Of a DNA stretch of 64,000 nt, positions 1 through 12,500 are shown in pieces. This DNA is from Trachythela sp. YZ-2020 (lineage: Eukaryota; Cnidaria; Anthozoa; Malacalcyonacea; Clavulariidae). The notes under the pieces are model-generated. The model saw only the letters and a list, made by a program, of their open reading frames with translations. It did not search any database and had not been told where the DNA came from. Location of the stretch: the NCBI GenBank assembly GCA_016169945.1, contig JADLSH010000073.1:2108001-2172000 (forward strand). The letters are read 5' to 3'. Made by a program: the position numbers and the translations under genes. Numbering within the stretch: position 1 is the stretch's first letter; every line of letters begins with the position of its first letter.

Positions 1-182
1 ACTTGTAAATATTTACTAAATTGTAGATGTATTAATTACTAATTAGCTAACTCTATTAACATTTTCTCACATGTAAATAATAGTAATATCATTCTGTTAT
101 GTTTGTAAATATTGTAATATTGTGAGGGCCGTATGTTAGATAACTATTATGGTTAATACGTTTCCCTCTTGAAATAAAGTTT

Positions 183-220
<38 letters not shown>

Positions 221-239
221 TACTACTACTATACTACTA
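1..239 (+). repeat. probable LINE 3' end with (TAC)n tail
   Basis: AT-rich sequence ends in gaaataaagttt followed by a (TAC)n microsatellite at 183-239. An AATAAA-like motif running into a short tandem tail is typical of CR1-like LINE 3' ends. Nothing coding is seen; the stretch up to 439 is intron of the MLLT10-like gene. Confidence 0.45.
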
Positions 240-439
240 ATAAACCAAGTGTGAACACAGAATGCAAGTGGAGATCAGTAATATTGAATTGAATAGCTGT
301 TGATAGTATTTCCATTCTACTACAGAATAATCCTCAGAGATATGAAAAACTAGTTTCATATTAAGAAACTTAGTGTAGTTTTTCATGGATTTCCGATTGT
401 CCTCTTTATGTGACTGAATTTGTGTTTGTTTTGTTACAG

Positions 440-543
440 ACATGTTATCTATGTGAAGAACATGGACGGGAAAGCAAGACCTCAGCTGGAGCTTGTATGC
501 AATGTAATAAAATTGGTTGTAGGCAAGCATTTCATGTCACATG
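440..543 (+). CDS. MLLT10: MLLT10-like exon: N-terminal half of ePHD finger
   Basis: The acceptor is ttgttttgttacag and the donor is CATG|gtaagc. Translation shows zinc-ligand pairs C-x2-C (TCYLCEEHGRESK), C-x2-C (ACMQCNKIGC) and the R-Q-A-F-H-V-T-C block typical of the AF10/AF17 ePHD. The exon ends in phase 2 (TG|T), so the last Cys codon is split across the intron and is completed by the first base at 1601. Confidence 0.9.
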
Positions 544-3500
544 GTAAGCTTTCATTTTACATTTGACTTTGGTTACTATACCAGGGATACATACTGTAGA
601 GAATATTACATGGTTACGCGGAATGTTGAAGAGTATATTGCGCACGAGTGAGCGTAGCGAACGAGTGAGCAATATTCTCTTCAACACGAAAAATAAATTC
701 CATATTTCCAAGCAACCATGTACTATTCTGTTTATTTTATAAACAAATTATAAACAAACGACAATTCATATAGAAACTCAAAACAAATATGTAAATAGTA
801 CACAAATAGTAATAGGTTTTTGATTGGCTTGCAAAAATGATATTTTCACACGTAAAATATCGTATTTTTTACGTGTGTTTAAATACGATTTTTCTCAGTG
901 GCATAAAACTCTATATAACACTTATGTTTATATAATAAATATATACAAGCACTTTTCTATTACCGGTATACGGTACGATAGTAAAATATACCTCCATATT
1001 TACTAATTTACTCATAAAAGAACGAAAATATTTTATTCTTGTACAGTATATTTTATTCGTTTCTATATCTTTTCCGTCAATTTCTATTCAATATGTTGTC
1101 AACGCGCAATTAATGCGTGCCAAAATTCGAGCACAATGTAAACGGACCTGTAATTATTAGAAATACGCTGTGTCAATATTTAAGCTTCTATCCGTAATAT
1201 TTATGGTAATATAATAAAAAACACCGCACTGAGTCACTGACCTTTAGTTTGTATTTAGGATATTAAATAATACGGTACTTACTTGTTTCATGTCAGGGTG
1301 TCCACGGACCTTGGGAATCCTGGAAAGTCCTTGAAAATCAGTAGAGGTCCTTGAAAGTCCTGGAGTTAATCTCCTTAAAACAACAAAAATAAAAAACTTC
1401 ATATTTCTATTAAATTATTAGAACTGATGTGTCATTGATCATCTTAAAAAAGGGAAAATCCGTGCTTTTTTCAAATATTTTCCCAGTTCTAGGTCCTTGA
1501 ATTTACTGAAAAAGGCCGTGAAAGTCCTGGAAAAATGCTTGTATTTCATCTTCACTGAAGGGTGGAGACGCTGTCATGTTGATTGTATCTTGCTATTTAG
1601 TGCCCAGGCTGCCAAACTTCTGTGCGAAGAGCAACAAGGTGTATCAGCAAACCAAGTGAAATATGTTGGATATTGTTCTTATCATTGGAATAAGAAGGTA
1701 TAACGACGTCGTATACAATTAATATTATGTGTATAAGTATAGGAAATAGCACGGTTCGAGAAGTATTAATGAAAAATTGCACGCGTGTTTGGCGAAATAT
1801 TCGTAATACCGCGAGTGCGAAGCACGAGCGGTATTACGAATATTTCGCCAAACACAAGTGCAATTTTTCATTAATACTTCGAGAACAAGTGCTATTTCGT
1901 ATTAATATTATTATTTAACAATTTTTACTCAATTTTTACCCAATTTTACTCAATTGACGTTGCTCAATTTTTACTAGGGGTATTTGGGAGAAAATACCAC
2001 ATGTGGTATTTTCTCCCAAATACCCATAGTAAAAAGAATTAAGAGAAAATTTTGATGTTCTTAGCCAATCAGAAACGAGGAAAATTGTTAATAATGATAT
2101 TAGTATAGGAAATAGCACGGTTCGAGAAGTATTAATGAAAAATTGCACGCGTGTTTGGCGAAATATTCGTAAAAATACGAATATTTCGCCAAACACAAGT
2201 GCAATTTTTCATTAATACTTCGAGAACAAGTGCTATTTCGTATTAATATTATTATTAACAATTTTTACTCAATTTTTACTCAATTTTACTCAATTTTACT
2301 CAATTGACGTTGCTCAATTTTTACTAGGGGTATTTGGGAGAAAATACCACATGTGGTATTTTCTCCCAAATCCCATAGTAAAAAGAATTAAGAGAAAATT
2401 TTGATGTTCTTAGCCAATCAGAAACGAGGAAAATTGTTAATAATGATATTAGTATAGGAAATAGCACGGTTCGAGAAGTATTAATGAAAAATTGCACGCG
2501 TGTTTGGCGAAATATTCGTAATACCGCGAGTGCGAAGCACGAGCGGTATTACGAATATTTCGCCAAACACAAGTGCAATTTTTCATTAATACTTCGAGAA
2601 CAAGTGCTATTTCGTATTAATATTATTATTAACAAGGAAAATACTATAAAAATAAAATTATACTAATAAAATTTTTACTAGGGGTATTTGGGAGAAAATA
2701 CCACATGTGGTATTTTCTCCCAAATACTAGTAAAAGAATTAAGAGAAAATAACTATGTTCTTCGCCAATCAGAAACGAGGAAAATTGTTAATAATGATAT
2801 TAATATGGAAATCCAACTTTAACGGGTTACCATGATTTACAAAATGGGTTTTATGTTTTACTAGTGACATAGCGATAATGATGAGGTAATTATAGCTTTC
2901 CAATCATTCCGTCTTGGGAGAATGTTTGACTTTCACAAGCCCCAGATTCCAGAAGACAACATTTCCAGCGATCACATTGATTTTAGGAATAAAGATTACA
3001 AATAAATATTCACATTTGCCACAATTTCTTTCGGATAAATTGTGAAAAACAAATTGCGAAGAAAGATGGAGTTTCAAAACTAAATTGAGTATTTAGTATT
3101 TACTACCGATAATTACCTGCAGTAGAAAAGTTTATTCAAGCAAATGTGCATTAAATCCAAGCCAAGAAATTTTAAACACTGAGATTTGCAGCAACAAAAC
3201 AGCGTGCATGAATATGTATGTTGGCGACATAATTTCGTGCCCCTAATTTTTCGCAAGATGTCCACTATACTGGAAAGGGTACCCTTTCAGCGTCATCTTC
3301 AACAGCCCAAGTCTCGAATTTGATTGAATATATGAATCAAAACAAGACGAGTTTTGAAAAATGAAACTGTAAATTTTCGACTGTGGAGTCGAGATCAACG
3401 TTCATCGTCAACGGAAACCGAAAACCATCTAAGAGTCGAGATCGTACGAACTCGGCAACATCATTCCTCTTTTGAGCAGCCTTTTTTGCATGCTTTGCTG

Positions 3501-6500
3501 TAATTTACAGCATGTTAGCCATATTTCGCCATGGATAATATATTGTCCCACGAATGTGTTCCGTATACTACTCTGATTGGTCGCCTGGCCGCTGCCATGC
3601 ATTCTTTCAACCTCCTGAGTTTGCTTTTCACCTCTGAAAACAGCATTTTGATTGGTCGAAAACTTTGTTTTTTACTTCCGAATTTGATGTCCACCTCTGA
3701 ATTTGATATTTGAATTCGGTATATATTTCCTACTTTTTGCCTTGTTTTTGGTATTTTAATAGATGTTCGATTTTACATATGTTAAAAGTTTTTTTATGGG
3801 ACAAAACCGTAATGCCATGATTTGTCGGTGAACGCGCAGTTGATCTCCAATGGAAAATCGATGTCCAATGGAGATCAATTGCGGTTCACCTCCACATCAT
3901 GGCATAACTGATACTTCACGCTGAGGCGTTTTTGAAAAATAACTAACTGTAGCCGATACTCTGAAACGAAATCGCCTGAAAAACCGGCAAAAACAACGCG
4001 TAATGTGATTGTCATTTATCTGAATACATTAATAAGTTTCATTTAAATATTCAATCATGTTCATATCAAATGCTTAGGGCATGAAACTTGCTCTTCATTC
4101 ATTTCGATGCCAGCGCACACAGAAGTGATTTTTCGTCAAATTTTGAATCAGATTTTTGGTGGATTTATTTAGTCGATTGTTTGGAAATAAAATAGCCGGA
4201 AAAGTTGACTGTCGTGAACGTATCAAGGTAACCGATGTAATAGAGTGTCGATATATACAGGTATCTCTATACAGTCAGCAAAGACTGATTTGCATATAAC
4301 ACGTAAAAGATCAGATAGATCCAGACTATTTCACATCGTCGAACATGACCTGTTCACGACAGTTACTGTACGACCCAATGGAAACCAGGCTTAAGAGTAA
4401 CCGATTCATTTCGGTCAACCTATTAACCGCCTCAGCCTAATATAGCTGATATAATTCATGCAGAATTTTGTATGTTTTACACAGGGCAAAGGCATAGTGA
4501 TCCCTAGACCTAACGACAGAGCAAGATCAAAAGCAGAGGGAAGAACACAAGTTCAGAAACCAGACATTAGTAAACGACCCTCAGTGATAGGGACGACGAA
4601 ACTTACTGAAGCCACGTCGCCACCCAGCTCAACAAAACCGAAGATCCGAAAACCGTCGTCCAAAGCATCGGATGACTTTCCGGAGCCATTGTCAGCCACT
4701 GACAGTTCTCATTTACCCGGTTCTCAACACCTCTTGAAAACTCAAAAAATTACATCCCCATTGAACACGCCATCAGTCCGAGATCATCTTCTGTCTAACT
4801 ACCCAAGTGTTGTTTCCACTCATTTTCCTTTTCAACACACCATCCCCAAACCTGATACAGGTAAGATGTATTTACTAGCCGAGCAACGGGCCACTGGCCC
4901 GGTTGTGTTACGTTCCTGGACCAGCTTTAAACTGCGCCAAAATGTAGGAAATTTAGGTGTAATAGTAATGTAAAATGTCTGTGTAGAAATCGGAGTAATG
5001 TCTCTGTAAGAAATCTGATCAGTCCTGTTGCTTAAAGCAACTGAATAAGAGAAGAAACTAAGCTACTAGCTTCCAAATATCTCCACATCCTAAAAGTTGT
5101 TAATTTAGGCTACAATGTGACTTTATAAATATAGCTATAGGAACAGTTATCCACAGTAGTCGTCAGAGTGCAATGATGACAAGGATGCCATTTCGTAAAT
5201 TATTCCAATGCATTTATAGTCAGTAGACCGGCCAATATTGTTTTCTCTCAAATATTTTAATCCTTAGTCGCCGTATATGTGTTGGTCCAGACAGACTATA
5301 GTGTCAAACGATTCTCTGGTTGGACATATCATTTCTTTATCAAATTATAACACTTTTTGTTTGTGAAAATTGTCATTTTTAACATGTTTAATGAACTACC
5401 CAAATGGCTGTAAATGGCAGATTTTTTCAGAGATACATTTGGGGATTGAAGTACGCCCCAGTGAACTCTATGTGTGTGCGGATATAAATGGGGCTCACTG
5501 AATGTCCCCTGACGCTTACGTGTGCACGTTGATACTATGGACCAATGCCCCCTCTATATTTATGACTGGCCCTGCTACCCCATTTTTTTTCTACATCATT
5601 GCAGTTATCGCGCAACCAGTGAGTAACGGCATTCCAAATCCCGTGTTACCCAAAAGTAGTGCAACTGTTACACCAGCGCAATCTTCCAAAGAGATCTGGA
5701 AGTCGCCCTTAACCCCATCAACTGCGAAGAAAAGTGATAAAAGTGAAGAAACCGTCAACAGCACTAAGACTGCATCTAGCAGTCAGACAAAGAGTGGTAA
5801 CAAAAGCAGTACTAGTGTAACGAAGAAACGAAAGAATAACAAGGCTGGCAGTACAGACGAGGACGGTAAGAAGAAACAAAAGACGAACGCCAGCCACGAT
5901 AAGAAAAGTTCATATTCCCTTGGTGCTGTTGGGAAAGGGAAAATGCCAATATTACCTCCGTCTCCTTTTATTTCCAAGTCCAGCTCAAGTTCAAGTATCC
6001 GAGAAATGTAAGTTGAACCTGTTGGACAAGCAAACCAATGGTCGCGGGTTCGATTCTCACCGCTGTAAATGTACAATTTTTCATCTTGCCCGGTGCGGAG
6101 TCACTCAGAGTAGCATCATCTCGTTATCCAGGGGTCGATACGTTTTTTGAGTGCCTCGTGGGACTTGCCTGCACAATATCTCTATAAAAATGCAAAATCA
6201 TTATGTGATGAGCCACGAATTGCTATAGAGGTGTTGCACCATCACGTGACCAAATTCTAAAATCTTTAACGTGCAACCTGTAAAGCTGGCTGTTAAACAT
6301 GTTTTGTATGTCATTATAACAAGTATTCTATAGCAAATTTCAAGTCGATATAATTATTCCCTCGCGAGTTTAAAAGGGTTGAATAATTCGTATTGCTGAC
6401 GTCAGCATTATTTTCAAATGCCGTTATAAGCTTAGGTTAGCTTTTAAAACAATCTATAGTATGATAGTAAATGTAAATTACTATCGACGCGGGGCGTCGA

Positions 6501-9500
6501 TGTAAATATCCAATAGTATCCAACAATATTGAGATACTTGATTTAGCATATATACCCAAAATAGAACACGATTGGTTTCGGATATTAAGTTCAAGAACGC
6601 TTCAAAAACCACAGGTTATTAGCTGAAAACAGCGTCAAAGCTAACCATGGTAACTGCTCATACTATGCCAATAAACGTTCACTTAGCAGGGCCGTAGCCA
6701 CTGTAGCCAATAATTTGTGAAACAAATTACAAATTGATATGATAACATGCAGTTAACATTTCACTTACAATTATTGAACAGAAACACTTCAGTAACTCTT
6801 GGAAAAGTAACTTAATAGGTCCTTGCCTAACTTCCAAAGACTTTTAGATAAAAGTTCGATTAATTTCACATACGCCACTGCTTAGATAATCGACAGACAA
6901 TACACTTCTAAAGGTTAATTTTGAATAATTAAAAAACATAGCATGGTCAGTTGCTACGTGTAGCTTCGCCACTGGCTGAAAAAGAAAACATTCCCATGTA
7001 TTCACTCTGATATTCTAATTATACATTGTTGAAAAAATGTTATAGATTAATTTGGTTGTTGATTTCTTTAATTGTGTGTAAACATTTGTTTGATCGCTTA
7101 TCTCATTTCGCTCTTTAACATGTGGTGGTCGAATTATTATTTCAGGGAAATCCCTACAAAATTGGACGATTTTCTCGAATTCCAATGGAAGCAAGGAGTG
7201 GAATTTCTCAGTCACCAACCTGGGTACTTAGACGGTGAGTTAATATATAACTGCTTCTGTCGTAAATCCTCTATTAAGGTGGCTCCATATACACTTATCT
7301 GCCTAAGAGGCTAAAATTTGATAATTTCCTTTTTAACCTACGTACATGGTTTAAACTTCCATACAATTATAGCACATTAAAGGCTTGTTACAATTAAAAA
7401 TACATTTTTAAAAATATGGCGTTTCCATGACGAAAAGAATGTTACCAAAAATGGAGATAATATTGTAGTTTTCTCAATTTTTTTTAAAAACTTGTTCGGT
7501 GACCCCCATTTTTTAAATGATAAATCATTAACTTTAGTACTAAGAAATATTTTCTGCAAGTTTAAAAAAATTCTGTAATTTCAGCTTTTTTTTTAAAGTT
7601 TCAGTGTACAGATTTTTAAAATTTTCTCTCCGTGAACGCTACAAGTGCATATCTATTTATGTACAAATTTTCAGGGTGCCTTATCGAACTCGTTTAGGAG
7701 ATATTTTATGTTACTATGGTAATTTCTCACTCGGCAAAGCTGTTTTTCTTCCTCTGCAAGATTTGACATGCGCGTACAAAATTTCGCAGGCGCAGTTCCA
7801 GATAAACACGCACATCCATGCACGCAATCGATAAAAGTTTGTTTACTTGTTTTAATATAGCTTTTGTGTTTTGTACGTGCAGTGGCTAGAATGCAAACAT
7901 TTTTACGAATACATTTACACACTGACAAATAATGGGGAAACTCGAAGAAAATGGAAAACTATCTCAAACTATCGCTTTATTGCATTGTTTGACATAGGAC
8001 ATGTATGACAAGTATGAGTATTTTTTTGTTTTTTACGTAAATGCAGTTTTCGACTTCGGCTTTCGTGACTTCTTTGTCTAAATTGTTTTCATGTTGTTGT
8101 CGCCATGAAACGTTGTTTAATGAAAGCGAGAAATGGTGTTTCACTAAAGTATTTTGTTACTGACTAAGCTTACTCTTCTACATGAACTCTTCTAGAACTT
8201 TGTCTTAAATAATGACTGACAATTAAATTTAAACGTTAACTTAGTTGAAACTTGTTTTTTAGGATGATGAGACCTAGAAACAAATGAAAATATCGAAATA
8301 AACTTGATTTTCAGTTGATTTTTGGCTTTGAAAACTGTAGTTATTTTTGCGTGATTTTTACACGCAATTTTCGCGCGAAAACATGAACCAGCAATGTGCG
8401 AGATTAGAGACCAGTTCCCTATGACGAAAAGGTATCGAGCCACCTTATCTTTTTCAGTTCCGTTTGCGCGGGGGGGGGGCTTCTTGGAGACCGGAGGCTG
8501 ATTGATTTTACCAAAATACAGCAGAAGCACAGTAAACTAACGTGAAATTTCAGGTCGATTATTAAATCTAATCAGTACACACTGTGTTTCTTTGTTGTGA
8601 AAGGGGAGTGGGGTCAACTCTCGTGCCCGGGTCAAACGAGAACAAGATTTCATGAAAATTGATGACAATTGACTGAATGGATATTAGCACGCGTAGCAAT
8701 AACTCTCATCAACTCTCATCAAAATTTGAACCAGCTCAAAGTTGATGAGAGTGCATGAGAGGTCGATACGTGTTGGCGGTAAACGCGAGCGAGAGCTGCA
8801 ACTCTCATTGACTCTCATCAACTCTCGTCCTTGTTTATATGAATTGAATTTTATATTTCTGTGGCCGCTTAGGACATTGACATCTTCAATCTTAGTATCT
8901 TTAACATCTTGACATGTCACTATCCTCACTTTTATATCCTCATTCACTCCATTTTAACATCTCGTGTGTGGCCTTCCTCTTTTTCCTGGAATTGCTTTGT
9001 TCACTGCTCTTCTCAAAGGATTATTTTCCTCTTCTAGATATACATGTCCGCAATATATAGGTATCTCGCAACTTCTCTTCATGACATTCTATCTCGGCCA
9101 TCTCTCTAACTGTTTCATTTTGCTCTTTCTTTTATAATAAGCAGATTCCCTACGCCCATGACGTAGCATTCTCATATTTGTTCTTATAAGTACAGTACTA
9201 GTTATTTCGTCTCAGGGGCCAGGTTTTTGCTCCATACATTAGTACCGGTTTTATCACTATTCTATATATTTTGATCTCAGTTCAATTTAACTGGTATCTT
9301 TATGTCATGAATCGTATTTTAGAAGTTCATTCTTGTCAAGTACAGTAGCTTACCACAAACCTTACTCGCAACTACGTTTTCCTTAGATCACGTTTTCGAG
9401 ATGACCAACTCTTTAGCTTGGTGTATCATGCCTGGCTCTTCCTCAAGTTCACCATATTATTTTGGATACTATAGCTTTTTTGCTAACTTGCAAACGAAAT

Positions 9501-12500
9501 TTCGTCATATTTTGGTCTTCAACTTAACTAAATATAAATAACATTCACATTTGAGAAGTCCATCCTTGTGAAGTTCAGTAGCTTTGTTCTCGTATCCGTT
9601 CAGCATATTCAACACCGTTCTCCTTGGATGACGTCTCCGAGATGCTTAAACTTCTGTTCTCGAGTTCACCATAAATTGTTTGGGTACTATAGGGCTGTTT
9701 GCTAACTTACAAACTTTCCTTGCAGTTTCTCTGTATTCTTGGACAAGACTAGATCATGTGATCGCACCAGATCGAAATCTCAGAATTCAATACTATTGTA
9801 TATTTCGGTTCAAAGAGAGAACTTACGACGGCTTAATAGAATTCAGAACGGAGATCGCATCCTATGCTGACAATTTTCTCGTATCATTTAGTAAGACTTT
9901 TGAAAGACTATACTTTGGCTTCGTCCCTTATGATTGACTAACATTTATTACGACTACTTTAGCCTCGTTCGTTATAATTACTAGCTATCACTTAGTAAGA
10001 TTTTCGAAAGACTACTTTAGCCTCGTTCCGTAGGATTGGATTTCGCCAAAAGAACACGAGTGAATCTACTGACAAGGCAATTAGACTGAACGTTTTACTC
10101 CATAATTCCATAAACATCGTCACAAAAACACTTGCTTCTAGCGAACGTATCACTGCGTAGGGCAGATAACATATCACCATACAAGAAACTACTATTGCGC
10201 AAGATTTTGTCATTCTTAGACTCTGAAACTTTTTTGCTCGATCGCCATTCGCGAGCAGAGGATTGCTCGCTGTCTTTCGGATTGCAAGACATATTGAGAT
10301 GTATATATACACGGTATTTACAATGGCGAAAGATATTATGAAACTTGTTAATGGCCGGGCAGCTTGACCAAAAAGTGGATAAGAAAGCGTTACTAGATAA
10401 CTTTTCGACCACAGAACTACTGCTAGACTCAGTAATCTTTTCTTTGTCATCTTTGTACGATGGAAAATCGGATAAACAATGCTCAGATATCGCTCGATGT
10501 TTAACGCGTATAAAGTTGCAAATGACATACCGCCTGTACAAAACGTCAGCATTTCATGTAAGACATAAATTGTGCAATTTGGATTCCCGTTTATTGTTAA
10601 AGCCAGGCCTAAGACGAAGATGGGATGACCAATGACTGCTGCAGTAAGATCAATTATGGATAACAACATTATTAGAAAATACGAAGTCTTCTTTCTAAGT
10701 CGATCAGATCTCCAGTAAGCAAGGATTGTCATTGAATTCAGAACTATTGCCAATATAATCAGGAAGATATTACATATCAAGCCAATAATATAGTTGATGT
10801 AATACATTTGCGATGGCAAACTAAGAACCATTACATATTCAGCGTTATAAAGTGAGCAACTTTGCCATAATTTCTTGTTGGAACTAGTGTCATTCATATC
10901 TGACATCTTTAAGAGTAGAGGTTTTTACCTTGGGTGTTAACAATATTTATTACTAAAGAATATTGATTTCATTACTTTTTTAATGTCATGGACATATAGA
11001 CTGCAAACATATTGATATGGCTGAAATTAATTTCTTGAAAAACAAACAGTTATTACTGCCAGAAATTAAAACGTACTTTTAATTCGTGCGCTGTCAAAAC
11101 TCAAAAATTTTCAACGAGAGTATGCCCCGGACCACCTTACCTATGCAAAACCCAATAGAATGAATGCTTTGATAAATCCTAACAAATCTTCAGCAAGATA
11201 TTTATGACATAATTACAACTTTTTCTATCTGTTTATAGGTATACCTTGAAAATATATTAACAGTATTAAAAGTCAGCCAATGAACACAAAGCTTTTTTCA
11301 CACAAAAACGAGTTTTTTTAAGGTTACATGTACTTTGGATTTTGTAGGAGAGAAAGTGGGGGGCGGTCATCTGAAAAATATCATTTAGGGGTGGGCCACT
11401 GAGAAAAGGTTGAGTATAAAGTGGTTGGTCATGCTAAAGATTTAAGAGGACACACTAAACTCCACCAAACCCACCCCCTCCCCTCCGATAAAAAATGAAC
11501 GGTCCCTTATGTCAGTAAAACATGCAAGATCAATATTTTCATCAAACGAAAACATCTGTTCACTATATGCTTAAGAGACATCAAATGTGACGGCCTTTCG
11601 AGTCCTGTGCTGAATCGCGCTGATGAAATTGATGTTTTTTTTCCTGTCAGTCAAAAAGTGCATGCTTTTTTGTTTTGCATGGTTTGGAAAGTATATAACA
11701 GGATACGTGAAGATGAATTTAATGCATACAAAACAACTTAACTAAGATTAAACTCCTGAATATATCATACGAATTTATTTTAATATAACGTTTTCAGCTG
11801 TCATGACATTAAATACTGAAGTTACCCAATAACGATTTTATTAACGCAAGAAAAATTGATTTGCTTATTTATTGAAGTCTAATACACGTACACTATAACA
11901 CTAATATACAGTGACGTCTTTGAAATCGGCATTGGGGAAGTGAAGTGTATGTATTCCCAAGCACTTCAAACCAAGATTGGCTATATATAATATGTGTTAC
12001 ATCAGTAGATTATTTTATTGCTAAACTAGATTCAAATCAATATACAGCATCGATAACTTATTTTATAGAACATAGTTCTGGTACCAACACTAGAAATAAA
12101 AATAGATCCGCATTGCGAACTTGCGGCTGCTGTCTTTTGACGCATCCCTCAAAACAAAATATTCAATAGTAAGTTTTCCAATTCTTAAATGCTTATACAT
12201 TTCATACCGTACTTGCCCAATGGTGTTCGAACATTGTATAGCTACTCATTATGCGGTGCTTTTTTCAGTTCCTATGTATATATCTTTGATTTGTTACTTT
12301 TCTAACATCATCATTTTCAGACATCGCCCTTAGATTGGCGGGCATTACTTTTCCAAGTGTTCTCATCAATTTCGAAGTGGTCAATATTGAGATGTGCTGA
12401 CGCACGTGTTAGGATCCAATCGATCCATACCATTTCCATAGTAAGAATTGTGAAAAAATTCCAATGCCTAATTCGCCATAATAAAAAAGATGGCGCCGCG

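Noticed and set aside
10095..10635. Open frames overlapping the GPCR in other frames and on the + strand
   Set aside because: They lie inside the 304-residue receptor, which has all seven membrane segments; they have no motif of their own.
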